64,000 nt of DNA from [Actinomadura] parvosata subsp. kistnae (GTDB taxonomy: Bacteria > Actinomycetota > Actinomycetes > Streptosporangiales > Streptosporangiaceae), in the NCBI RefSeq assembly GCF_900323885.1, contig NZ_OOHJ01000022.1, positions 744,001 through 808,000 of the forward strand. The letters are read 5' to 3'. Under the pieces are notes generated by a model, which worked only from the letters and a program-made list of their open reading frames with translations, had not been told where the DNA came from and ran no database searches. This document shows positions 25,508 through 33,655 of this stretch, in pieces (the stretch's first letter is position 1; every line of letters starts with the position of its first letter). The translations under genes and the position numbers were made by a program.

Positions 25508-26146
25508 ATGACGGCAGTGCCTGAGGCCGAAGGCGGCGACGCGCACGGCAACCCCAGACCGGGCCTCGGTCGTTCGATCGAGACGCGCGAGAAGATGATC
25601 GTCGCCGCAGAGGGTGACGTCGCGGGCAGCGAGCCGATTCCCCAGGTCGACGACACCCCGAACAGCATCGAGGACGCCTACTCCGACTTCATCCACAGCC
25701 ACCGCGTCGGCGGCTATCCCCCCGAGCCGCCCCCCGCCCCGACACAGGCGGATCAGGACGCGCTGCTCGCCCGCAACCGGGTCGACCCCGGCACGGCGAA
25801 GAAGACCGCGTTCGTCAAGCTGGCGGAGTACGAGGACGCGGGCGGCCGGCCGCTGCCCTCCTCCCCCGTGGAGCGGCTGCGCCAGGACCTCCAGCGGCTG
25901 CAGGGCGAGGGCGGGCAGAGCCTCAAGGTCCACCTCCAGCGCGCCCGCCTCACCGAGAACCAGCTCGGCAAGTGGCAGGCCGCCCAGGACCTGCTCGCCA
26001 CCACCGAACGGACGCAGACCACGCTGGGCCTGGCCATCGAGCGCGTCTACAGCGTGTACGCCGACATCGTCGAAGCGCTCGCCGCCACCGTGGACACCGC
26101 GAAGTCGGCCGACCGGACCGCCGCGAACGGCATCAAGAGGACCTGA
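25508..26146 (+). CDS. Hypothetical T7SS-locus protein with coiled-coil C-terminus
   Basis: 212 aa from the ATG at 25508, with GGAG nearby. The N-terminus is acidic and disordered, then Pro-rich (GGYPPEPPPAPTQADQD). Residues about 115-210 are helical (VERLRQDLQRLQGEGGQSLKVHLQRARLTENQLGKWQAAQDLL and following). It overlaps the next WXG-like gene by one base (TGATG), so the two are translationally coupled. It may be a dedicated chaperone or partner. I do not recognise a family. Confidence 0.65.
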   Translation: MTAVPEAEGGDAHGNPRPGLGRSIETREKMIVAAEGDVAGSEPIPQVDDTPNSIEDAYSDFIHSHRVGGYPPEPPPAPTQADQDALLARNRVDPGTAKKTAFVKLAEYEDAGGRPLPSSPVERLRQDLQRLQGEGGQSLKVHLQRARLTENQLGKWQAAQDLLATTERTQTTLGLAIERVYSVYADIVEALAATVDTAKSADRTAANGIKRT

Positions 26147-27369
26147 TGACGACGGGTTACTGGCAGGAACCACTCAAGGAGCAGAAGACCCCGCAGATCG
26201 ACGGCACCCAGGTCCTGGACGGCGACCCGGAGAGCAGCGACGGCGTCTCCGCCCTCATCCAGAGCACCAAACCCGACGAGATCGTCGCGGCGGGAGGACA
26301 CTACGGCGAGATCGCGCACATGTGCGAGCTGTCGGTGGACGCCCTGCACCGGGAGGCGGGCCGCATCGCGGAGACGCTCGGCGGCGAGTACCTCCAGCAG
26401 ATCTTCGAGAAGATCGGCGAGCTGCAACGCGACCTCGCCCGCATCGCCTTCGCCGCCAAGTCGGTCAGCGTGCCTCTGGTCTGGTACGGGGATCAGGTCC
26501 TGCCCTGGTTCCACGACAACGTGCCCAGGACGGGCGAGGTCACCTTCCTCGGCCTCAGCGACCTGGACGACTGGGTCGGCGACAACGTCATGAACACCGA
26601 CACCAACGCCCACGCCCTCGCCCGGCACCACCTGCAGCAGCTCAACCGGTTCATCGTGAACGTGTACGACGCCATCCCCCCTTACGTGGAGCAGCGGGCC
26701 GTGGCACCGCGAGGCGGCCTGGGCGACGTGTCCCTGCCGCAGGGGCCCGGCCTGCCGGGCGGGCTCACGGGCGGGCCAGGCGGTCTGGTCGGCGACCCGT
26801 ACGCGGGCTCCGGCCTGGGCTCCCCGTACGGCGGAACACCGGACCTCGGCGGCCCGACCGGCCTCGACCCCTCCATCCCTTCGGCCCCTTCCGCCCCCTC
26901 CACTCCTTCCGATCCGGACGTTCCGAACCTCCAGGATCCGTCTCTGCAGAACCCCTCCCTTCGGGACCCCTCCCTCCAAGATCCTTCGCTCTCGGCCCCC
27001 TCCCTGCAGAACCCCCCGAGCACCCCGTCCCTGCAGAACCCCTCCCTCAACACTCCGCAGACCCCCACCACGAACCTGTCCGGCCTCCCCCAGACGACCC
27101 TCCCGCCCACGACCGTGCCCGCCCACCCGGTGACCGGCGGCCCCGGCGTCTCGCCCGGCAGCGCGTCGGCCACCCCGTTCACCGGCAACACCCCCGGCCC
27201 GGGGAACGCCGGAGCCATGGGGCCGAACGGCATGCCGATGGGCGGCATGTACCCGCCGGGCACCGGGGCCGCGGGGCAGGAGCGCGAGCGGGAGCGGGTC
27301 AAGCTGCCGCTGGTCGAGTACGACGCGTTCGCGAGCGATGACCTGGGCGGCGAGTCCGTGATCGCATGA
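26146..27369 (+). CDS. Large WXG/PPE-like T7SS substrate with repeat-rich tail
   Basis: 407 aa. Residues about 35-185 are helical (EIAHMCELSVDALHREAGRIAETL, then FEKIGELQRDLARIAFAAKSVSVPLVWYGDQVLPWF), like the secretion domain of large WXG/PPE proteins. The next 180 residues are G/P/S-rich with pentapeptide repeats of the type L-Q-(D/N)-P-S. The end has the conserved acidic tail (RERERVKLPLVEYDAFASDDLGGESVIA) found in such substrates. The stop overlaps the next ATG by four bases (ATGA). Confidence 0.72.
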   Translation: MTTGYWQEPLKEQKTPQIDGTQVLDGDPESSDGVSALIQSTKPDEIVAAGGHYGEIAHMCELSVDALHREAGRIAETLGGEYLQQIFEKIGELQRDLARIAFAAKSVSVPLVWYGDQVLPWFHDNVPRTGEVTFLGLSDLDDWVGDNVMNTDTNAHALARHHLQQLNRFIVNVYDAIPPYVEQRAVAPRGGLGDVSLPQGPGLPGGLTGGPGGLVGDPYAGSGLGSPYGGTPDLGGPTGLDPSIPSAPSAPSTPSDPDVPNLQDPSLQNPSLRDPSLQDPSLSAPSLQNPPSTPSLQNPSLNTPQTPTTNLSGLPQTTLPPTTVPAHPVTGGPGVSPGSASATPFTGNTPGPGNAGAMGPNGMPMGGMYPPGTGAAGQERERERVKLPLVEYDAFASDDLGGESVIA

Positions 27370-29468
27370 CCGTGACCACCGAGCGGGTCCGCGGCTACGA
27401 GCTGCTGGAACAGACCGGCCAGGACGGCCCCTGGGCCGTGCACCGCGCCCGCCGCACGTCCGCGGACGGCGGGGAGGTGCTGGTCAAAACGCTCGCGTGC
27501 CGCCGCGTGGACAAGCGCGCCCTCAAGCGGATCATGCGCGGCCTCGCCTTCCCCGAGGAGCTGGCCGCACACCCGGGCGTGATCCCGGTGTTGGAGGTGG
27601 GCGCGACCGGGGACGGGCGCCCGTACCTGGTGACGCCGCCGCACGAGGGCCTCACCCTGGCCGAACGCCCGGGACGCGGCCGGCCCATGCCCCTGGAGCA
27701 GGCGACCGGGCTGCTGCGCGCCGTGGCGCGGGTCGTCGCGGCCACGCACGCGGTGGGCGGGGCGCACGGACGCGTCAAGCCCGAGAACGTCGTCATGACG
27801 GCCGGCGGGGTGGTGCTGACCGGGTTCGCCATGTCGGCGCTGATGTCCATCGTCGAGCTGCCCGACGGGACACCGCCCTCGGTGCACGCCTCCCCCGAGG
27901 AGCTGGAGGGGCACCCGCCGGTGCCGGCCTCGGACGTGTACGCGCTGGGGTCGATGGCGTACGAACTGCTCGCGGGACGGCCCGCGTTCCCCCTGGACGG
28001 GCCGGGCAGCACGGCCCGCTTCGTGCTCGGAGTCCTGACCGAGACCCCGCCCCCACTTCCCTCCTCGGTGCCACCGGACCTGGCCCGCATCCTGTCCAAG
28101 GCCATGTCCAAGGACCCGGCCGCCCGCCCCACCGCCGACGAGCTGGCCGCCGCCGCCCGCACGTCCACGCGCGGCCCGGACGTGAGCGGCCCCCGCCTCT
28201 CCCCAGCCGGAACGCCCGCCGCCCACCTCCCACCCACCGACCTCAGCCACCCCTCAACACCCCTGCCTCCGACCGGCAGACCCGCACCACAGCTCCCAAC
28301 CGATGGGCCCGCGCCGCAGCTCCCGGCCGGTGGGCCCGCACCGGGACTTCCGACCGGCGGGCCCGCACCGCAGCTCCCGGCCGGTGGGCCCGCACCGGGA
28401 CTTCCGACCGGCGGGCCCGCACCACAGCCCCCGGCCGGCGGGCCCGGCGGGCCCGCACCGCAGCCGCCGCTTGGTGAGGCCGGGCGGCAGGTGGCGACCG
28501 GTGGGTCCGTGCCGCAGGAGGGGTCCGGGCCGCGTGAGCTGGTGTGGACCGTGGACCCGGACCGATCCCAGGTCAGACCCCCGGCGGGCCCCCGCCCGTT
28601 CCTCCCGCCCGCCCCCGAGGCCGCCCCTCACCCAGCGACGCCGCAACAGGCCGCCAAGAAGGGCAGCAAGGTGCCGCTGGTGGTGGCGGGCGTGTCGGCG
28701 CTGGCCGTGCTCGTGGGCGTGGGCAGCGTGGCCCTGGCGATGCACGGCGCCGCCAACACCACGACCACCGCCCAGAACCAGGCCGCCGACACCCAGCCCG
28801 GCGACGGCAGCGGCAACGGAACCACCGACGGAACGGGCGACGGCGCGGCCAATACGACCGGCGACCAGGGCGGCGACGGTGCGTCCGACGGAACCGGCCA
28901 CGGGACCGGCGACGGCGCGACCGACACGACGGGTGACCAGACCGCCGACGCGCCGACCGGTGCACCAACCGGGGCCGACCAGAGCCCGCAGCCATCGGCC
29001 GGCCCCACCGCATCCTCCGACCCCACCGCGTCCTCGGGCGCCACTACATCACCCGGCCCCGCGGCCTCCCCACCACCCGCCACCCTCCGCACCACGAACC
29101 CGGCGACAGTCGCCGCATACCGCCCGAAAAGCCTCAAGCTGGTGGCCGACAACGGGGCCACGGTGACGCTGTCCTGGAAGGCCGTCCGCAAGAACGACTA
29201 CCCCACGATCATCCAGCAGTCGCCGGGCGACCGCCTGATGACGGCGCCGAGCGGCAGCACCACCTACACGATCGGCGGCCTGGACGCGGCCACCGGCTAC
29301 TGCTTCAAGGTCGGCACCGTGGTCACCCTGGGCCAGCCGTCCTCGGTGGCATGGTCGTCCGCGCTGTGCATCAGGGGAGCGGCGGAGACAGGCCAGGACG
29401 ACGAGGTACAGCCGCCGATCGTGCTCCCCCTGGCCACCCCGCCGACCGCGCCACCAGCGCAGGGCTAG
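27366..29468 (+). CDS. Membrane pseudokinase with extracellular FN3 domain
   Basis: 700 aa. Residues 1-268 have a Ser/Thr kinase fold (ASDVYALGSMAYELLAGRPAF is typical), but key residues are gone: no glycine loop (EQTGQDGPWAV), H134-G-R136 in place of HRD, and GFA in place of DFG. Lys41 of the VAIK motif remains. It is therefore likely inactive and acts as a binding or scaffold module. A Pro-rich linker with 9-residue repeats (GGPAPxLPx) follows, then a membrane helix (about 435-458), a low-complexity G/T/D/P extracellular stretch, and an FN3 domain (about 588-670, VTLSWKAVRKNDYP). It overlaps the substrate gene upstream. Repeats in frame continue past its TAG stop. Confidence 0.85.
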   Translation: MTVTTERVRGYELLEQTGQDGPWAVHRARRTSADGGEVLVKTLACRRVDKRALKRIMRGLAFPEELAAHPGVIPVLEVGATGDGRPYLVTPPHEGLTLAERPGRGRPMPLEQATGLLRAVARVVAATHAVGGAHGRVKPENVVMTAGGVVLTGFAMSALMSIVELPDGTPPSVHASPEELEGHPPVPASDVYALGSMAYELLAGRPAFPLDGPGSTARFVLGVLTETPPPLPSSVPPDLARILSKAMSKDPAARPTADELAAAARTSTRGPDVSGPRLSPAGTPAAHLPPTDLSHPSTPLPPTGRPAPQLPTDGPAPQLPAGGPAPGLPTGGPAPQLPAGGPAPGLPTGGPAPQPPAGGPGGPAPQPPLGEAGRQVATGGSVPQEGSGPRELVWTVDPDRSQVRPPAGPRPFLPPAPEAAPHPATPQQAAKKGSKVPLVVAGVSALAVLVGVGSVALAMHGAANTTTTAQNQAADTQPGDGSGNGTTDGTGDGAANTTGDQGGDGASDGTGHGTGDGATDTTGDQTADAPTGAPTGADQSPQPSAGPTASSDPTASSGATTSPGPAASPPPATLRTTNPATVAAYRPKSLKLVADNGATVTLSWKAVRKNDYPTIIQQSPGDRLMTAPSGSTTYTIGGLDAATGYCFKVGTVVTLGQPSSVAWSSALCIRGAAETGQDDEVQPPIVLPLATPPTAPPAQG
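28270..28466 (+). repeat. 27/54-bp coding repeats in the pseudokinase linker
   Basis: Tandem units of 27 bp, organised as 54-bp pairs (28327-28380 is repeated from 28381), encode GGPAPGLPT and GGPAPQLPA alternately. The linker lies on the cytoplasmic side between the kinase-like domain and the membrane helix. Its copy number may vary among strains. Confidence 0.85.
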
Positions 29469-29490
29469 TCACCGGAACCACCGAACCAAG

Positions 29491-29616
29491 GCCGATCACC
29501 GGAGCAAGGCTGGCCACCGGAGCAGGGCCGATCACCGGAGCAAGGCTGGCCACCGGAGCAGGGCCGATCACCGGAGCAAGGCTGGCCACCGGAGCAGGGC
29601 CGGTCACCGGAGCAGG
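29491..29616. repeat. Seven 18-bp tandem repeats between convergent genes
   Basis: Units alternate between GCCGATCACCGGAGCAAG and GCTGGCCACCGGAGCAGG. They start 22 bases after the pseudokinase TAG stop and run into the last codons of the TgpA-like gene; the TgpA stop at 29604-29606 is inside the last unit. In the pseudokinase frame the repeats read as six-residue units (SPEQGW/PPEQGR) and stay open to TAG at 29640-29642. Confidence 0.9.
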
Positions 29617-32543
29617 GACAGCGGCGACAACCTCCGTACTAGTCGGCGCGTCACCGGCACCCGCCGCCTGACCAGCGCGTCCACGGCGGCGTGCTGCCGC
29701 CAGGCGAGGTCCGCGTCGGCCTGGTCGACGGGTGCGGCGCCGAACGTGGTGAGGTTTGCGAGGTCGGCGAGCACCGTCAGCGGCTCCCGCGCCTCAGGCC
29801 CCAGCTCCGCCTCCGCCCGGGACGCCACCTCCCGCGCGGTCAACGCCCCGGACGACACCGCGACCCCCGCCCGGCGCAGCCGCGCCACGGTCTGTCGCCA
29901 CGCCCCCGCCACGCGCGCGCCGGGCGACGCGGCCCGCCGCGCCCGAACCCGCCTCACCACCGGCACCACTCCGACCGCGAGCAGGTAGAACACCACCAGA
30001 GCAGCCGGCACGACCAGCCACAGAAGCATCAGCCCCCCGGAGCCAGGCCGCGGCTGTGGGGTCGGGGTGGACCGGCCGGTGGGCGTCTTGGCCGGCTTGG
30101 GCTCGGAGGAGTCGCTGTTGATCGCCTGCTCGATCTCCCTGGCCTGCTTCGGCGCCCCCTCGGCCACGTCCCCACCCTCGCCGGCCCGCGTACGGGACGG
30201 CGTCGGATAGAACGGCACCCACCCGATCCCATCGAACGCGACCTCAGCCCAAGCCAGCACATCCCCGCCCCGCACCTGCCGCACCCCACCGTCGGCCACA
30301 GCACTGGCAGCACCATCGGCCACCGCGATGCCTGCACCACCGCGAGCGCCGGCCACAGCGCCAGCCGGAGCGTCGGCAGCACCACCAGCGGCACCGCCAG
30401 CCGCATCCCCCGCCAGACCGTCGGCAGGCCCGTGGGCCGCCCCGCTGGTGGCGCCGCTGATCGCAGCGCCGGTCGGGCCCTTGGGTGCGGCGGCGATCGG
30501 GTCGCCGGGGCGGAAGCCGACGACGATGCGGGTCGGCAGGCCGATCGAGCGGGCCAGCAGCGCGAACGACGCCGCGAACTGCTCGGTCGTCCCCCGCTTC
30601 GACTCCGTCAGGAAGAACTCGATGCTGCGGTACCCGTGTCCGGGCGGCGCGTTGACGTCGTTCACGGCGAGCTTGCGCAGGAACGCGGCCAGCCGGGCGG
30701 CCTGCTGCGCCGGGTTGCGCGCCCCGGCCGTGGCGCGGCGGGCGAGATCGCGCAGGCGGGCACGCTGCGGCGGCGTACGCCCGTCGGGCCCATCGGGCAG
30801 CCGCAGCGCGGCGGGGTCGGCGGCGGGGGTCGCGTCGCGCAGCTCCTCGGCCGTGTACCGGCGGATCCCCGACGTCACCTGGTACGTCATCCCTTCACGC
30901 GCCCGCGCGCCGGCCAGCGCGCCCGTGGCCGGATCGACGACGAGTCCGGGCCCGGTCGCTCGCACGGGCCGGTCGGCGGCGGGCAACCACGGCCCGGGCA
31001 GCTTCTGCAGCGTGAACCGCTGCTCGACGATGTCCCGCCGCTCATCGGCCGGGTCCTGCTGTCCGGGGGTGTCACGCTCCCCCGCCGCCTCCGGCACCCG
31101 GCCGCCCGTAGGTACGAATCCGGCGCTCGACGTCCAGCTCACCCCGTCGAACGTGTCGAGGACGGCCAGCCGCAGGTTCGCCTCCGACGTGGTGCTGACC
31201 GTGAACAGCTCGCGCTGCGGGTTCTGCAGCCAGGCCGACACCTGGTCGAGCGCGCTCACGCCGCTCATCGGGCGCGGCGGCGGCTGCTCCACCAGCTCGC
31301 GCACATCGTACGGACGACCGGCCACGGGCAGCACCGGCCCTGCGAGCACACCCACCAGCACCAGGACGGCCAGCATCGGCACCCCGGCCGCGAACGACCC
31401 GGGCGACCGGCCCGACCGCACCAGCGCCAGCAGCAGCACCAGCCCGGCGAACACCGCCGCGTACGGCACCGCGCTGCCCGCCCCCACGACGCCGAACACG
31501 ATCGCGACGGCCAGCACCGGCAGCGCGGCGAGCGCGGGCAGCAGCACCGCCCTCGACCTGAGCGCCAGCTCCGCCCCCGCCGTGGTGGCGGCCCAGACCA
31601 GGAAGCTGACCAGCACGACGGCCGTGCTGTCCGGGGCGGCGGGCAGGATCGTGGTCAGCAGCTGCCCGCCCGCGTCCCGCACGCCGACCAGCGCGGCCCG
31701 CACGGCGGCCGGGCTCGGCACGAACCCCAGCCACGCCTCCGCCCTGAACAGCGTCGCCGACACCGCCGTCAACCACGCCAGCACGCTGACGGGGATCGCC
31801 CCCCAGAGCGGCACCCTCCCGGCGAGCAGCAACGCCACCACCCCGGGCCCTCCGGCCGCCACCGCCACGACCGGCCACAACGCCTCCAGGGCGAACACCC
31901 CATCGAACGCCAGCCCGGCCGCCGCCCCCAACAACACCACAACGCCAACGGCCACCAACCGCCGCACGGGCGACTCGACCGGAAGCACGGACGGCACCTC
32001 ACCCCCCGACCGCCCCCTCGGCCCACCCCGCCCGGACCCGCCGCTTGCGGATGCGGCACCTTGAGACGCGCCGCTGCCGGACGCGACGCCTCCCGACGTG
32101 GCGCCATGGGATGCGACGCCTCCCGACGTGGCGCCATGGGATGCGACGCCTCCCGACGTGGCGCCATGGGATGCGACGCCTCCCGACGTGGCGCCATGGG
32201 ATGCGACGCCTCCCGACGTGGCGCCATGGGATGCGACGCCTCCCGACGTGGCGCCATGGGGTGCGACGCCTCCGGACGCCGCATCCCCGGCCGCGCTCCG
32301 AACCGTTCCGGCGAAGGAGCCCGCACCGGGCGCTGCCGCGGGCGCCGAGCCGGCGGCGGCTGAGCGCGCGTGGAGCGGGTTGGTGAGCGGCGAGCCGTCG
32401 GAGGCGAAGCCGTCGGGGCCCGAACCGGCGTGCCGTGCCCCGGCGAGCGGCGAGCCGCCCAGCGACGCGGCACCGCTCGCCGGACCGCCGGTGCGTCGGC
32501 CAGCCGGTGACGGGCCGGCGGGGGGTGGGGTCAGTGTGGCCAT
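29604..32543 (-). CDS. TgpA-like transglutaminase-fold membrane protein with lost catalytic triad
   Basis: 979 aa from the ATG at 32543, which overlaps the DUF58 gene by 13 bases. A disordered N-terminus holds six 10-residue repeats. Then come about seven membrane helices (TgpA N-terminal domain), a transglutaminase-like domain, another membrane helix and a DUF4129 tail (TAREVASRAEAELG). The transglutaminase triad is replaced: RGTTEQFA stands for RG-x-CEHFA (Cys to Thr, about 653), VLAWAEV for AHAWVEV (His to Leu, about 762), and FYPTP for FDPT (Asp to Tyr, about 778). The fold is kept (GLPTRIVVGFRPG). TgpA and DUF58 genes usually come with a MoxR ATPase; none is here. A structural role at the cell envelope is inferred. 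Confidence 0.85.
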   Translation of the reverse strand: MATLTPPPAGPSPAGRRTGGPASGAASLGGSPLAGARHAGSGPDGFASDGSPLTNPLHARSAAAGSAPAAAPGAGSFAGTVRSAAGDAASGGVAPHGATSGGVASHGATSGGVASHGATSGGVASHGATSGGVASHGATSGGVASHGATSGGVASGSGASQGAASASGGSGRGGPRGRSGGEVPSVLPVESPVRRLVAVGVVVLLGAAAGLAFDGVFALEALWPVVAVAAGGPGVVALLLAGRVPLWGAIPVSVLAWLTAVSATLFRAEAWLGFVPSPAAVRAALVGVRDAGGQLLTTILPAAPDSTAVVLVSFLVWAATTAGAELALRSRAVLLPALAALPVLAVAIVFGVVGAGSAVPYAAVFAGLVLLLALVRSGRSPGSFAAGVPMLAVLVLVGVLAGPVLPVAGRPYDVRELVEQPPPRPMSGVSALDQVSAWLQNPQRELFTVSTTSEANLRLAVLDTFDGVSWTSSAGFVPTGGRVPEAAGERDTPGQQDPADERRDIVEQRFTLQKLPGPWLPAADRPVRATGPGLVVDPATGALAGARAREGMTYQVTSGIRRYTAEELRDATPAADPAALRLPDGPDGRTPPQRARLRDLARRATAGARNPAQQAARLAAFLRKLAVNDVNAPPGHGYRSIEFFLTESKRGTTEQFAASFALLARSIGLPTRIVVGFRPGDPIAAAPKGPTGAAISGATSGAAHGPADGLAGDAAGGAAGGAADAPAGAVAGARGGAGIAVADGAASAVADGGVRQVRGGDVLAWAEVAFDGIGWVPFYPTPSRTRAGEGGDVAEGAPKQAREIEQAINSDSSEPKPAKTPTGRSTPTPQPRPGSGGLMLLWLVVPAALVVFYLLAVGVVPVVRRVRARRAASPGARVAGAWRQTVARLRRAGVAVSSGALTAREVASRAEAELGPEAREPLTVLADLANLTTFGAAPVDQADADLAWRQHAAVDALVRRRVPVTRRLVRRLSPLSLLR
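32101..32280 (-). repeat. Six 30-bp tandem repeats inside the TgpA-like gene
   Basis: Six 30-bp units, nearly identical (only the last one differs at a few bases), encode GATSGGVASH-type decapeptides in the disordered N-terminus of the TgpA-like protein. The unit length keeps the frame, so copy changes would be tolerated. Confidence 0.92.
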
Positions 32544-33655
32544 GATGCCGCCAGGTCGGCCAGATCGCCCACCTCGACCACCGTCACCCCCGCCGCCCGC
32601 GGCACCGGCCCCTCCCCCGCGTCCCCCACCCGTACGAACACCACCTGGTCGAAGCGTCGCCGCACCGCCGCAGCGTCGGCCAGGGCCGTGAAGGAGCCGC
32701 TGACGAGTACGAGCGCGCCACCGCCGCGCACCCGCCGCAACGCGTGCAGTGGTGGTTCGGCGGTGGCGGAGCGGTTCACGGTGGCGAGCCGGTCGAGGAC
32801 GTCCTCGTCCTCTCCGGGGCCTCCGGTGGCGTGGGCGATCTCGCCTTCCCCCGTGAGGACCCGCACGGGGAAGCGGTCGCGGGTGACGGCGCAGGCGGCG
32901 GAGGCCACGACGTCCACGGCGAGCTCGAACTCGTCGTCCCCTTCGTAGGACGACGGCCGGGTGTCGAGGACGGTGACGGTGTCGGGGAGGTTGACGTCGG
33001 TGAGTTCCTTCACCATGAGGACGCCGGTGCGCGCGGTCGAGCGCCAGTGCACGTGCCGGAGTTCGTCGCCGATGACGTATTCGCGCAGCCCGTTGAAGCT
33101 GCTGGCCCCGGCGGGCGCGGAGCGGGAGGCGAGGCCGTCGAGGTGGCGGCGGCGGCCGGAGTGGAGCGGGGTGAGGGGGACGGTGCGGGGCCGTACGAGG
33201 AGGAGGTCGGTGCGGCCGTAGGCGAGGGAGCGCCGGGCGAGCCCGAACGGGTCGGCGCGGTCGAGCAGCAGCGGCCCCACGGGGGTGGGGCCGCGGCGGC
33301 GGGTGGGCAGCCGGTAGGAGACGGTGCGCGCGGTGTGCCGGGCGAGCGCGGGCACGTCGACGGTGACGGTGGTGTCGCGGCAGGTGTCGCGGGCGACGAG
33401 GCCGGAGTGCCGCCACCGGCCGGTGTTGCGTACGTGCAGGATGGCCACGGCGGGCTCGCCGCGGGTCACCTTCATGGGGGTGACCTCGCGCCGCACCTCC
33501 AGCCGGGCGCCGCGCAGCGTCCACAGTGCGCCGGCGCCGACGGCGGCGAGCCCGGCGGCGGCGAGGACCGCCGACTGGGTGTATCCGAACGGCGCGCCGG
33601 CGGCGTAGACGAGCACGGAGGCGACCGCGAGCCCCCACCCGGACCTGGTGATCAT
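32531..33655 (-). CDS. DUF58-family protein
   Basis: 374 aa from the ATG at 33655 (ATGA overlap with the gene before it; an ATG at 33661 is also possible). Two membrane helices lie at the N-terminus (about 5-45). The DUF58 hallmark is clear: SAPAGASSFNGLREYVIGDELRHVHWRSTARTG, followed by a von Willebrand A-like part (TVTVLDTRPSSYEGDDEFELAVDVVAS). DUF58 proteins work with MoxR ATPases and TgpA-type transglutaminases at the envelope. It is the middle gene of a three-gene minus-strand unit. Confidence 0.88.
   Translation of the reverse strand: MITRSGWGLAVASVLVYAAGAPFGYTQSAVLAAAGLAAVGAGALWTLRGARLEVRREVTPMKVTRGEPAVAILHVRNTGRWRHSGLVARDTCRDTTVTVDVPALARHTARTVSYRLPTRRRGPTPVGPLLLDRADPFGLARRSLAYGRTDLLLVRPRTVPLTPLHSGRRRHLDGLASRSAPAGASSFNGLREYVIGDELRHVHWRSTARTGVLMVKELTDVNLPDTVTVLDTRPSSYEGDDEFELAVDVVASAACAVTRDRFPVRVLTGEGEIAHATGGPGEDEDVLDRLATVNRSATAEPPLHALRRVRGGGALVLVSGSFTALADAAAVRRRFDQVVFVRVGDAGEGPVPRAAGVTVVEVGDLADLAASWPH

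Noticed and set aside
29491..29616. 18-bp repeats as a terminator or CRISPR
   Set aside because: They are direct, not inverted, repeats without spacers; no stable hairpin between neighbouring units is evident.
32101..32280. 30-bp repeats as a possible CRISPR array
   Set aside because: Units are contiguous with no unique spacers and are in frame within a coding region.
29604..33638. Long minus-strand frame of 1344 codons as a single TgpA protein
   Set aside because: The portion above 32543 is an out-of-frame reading of the DUF58 gene; the ATG at 32543 gives the sensible start.
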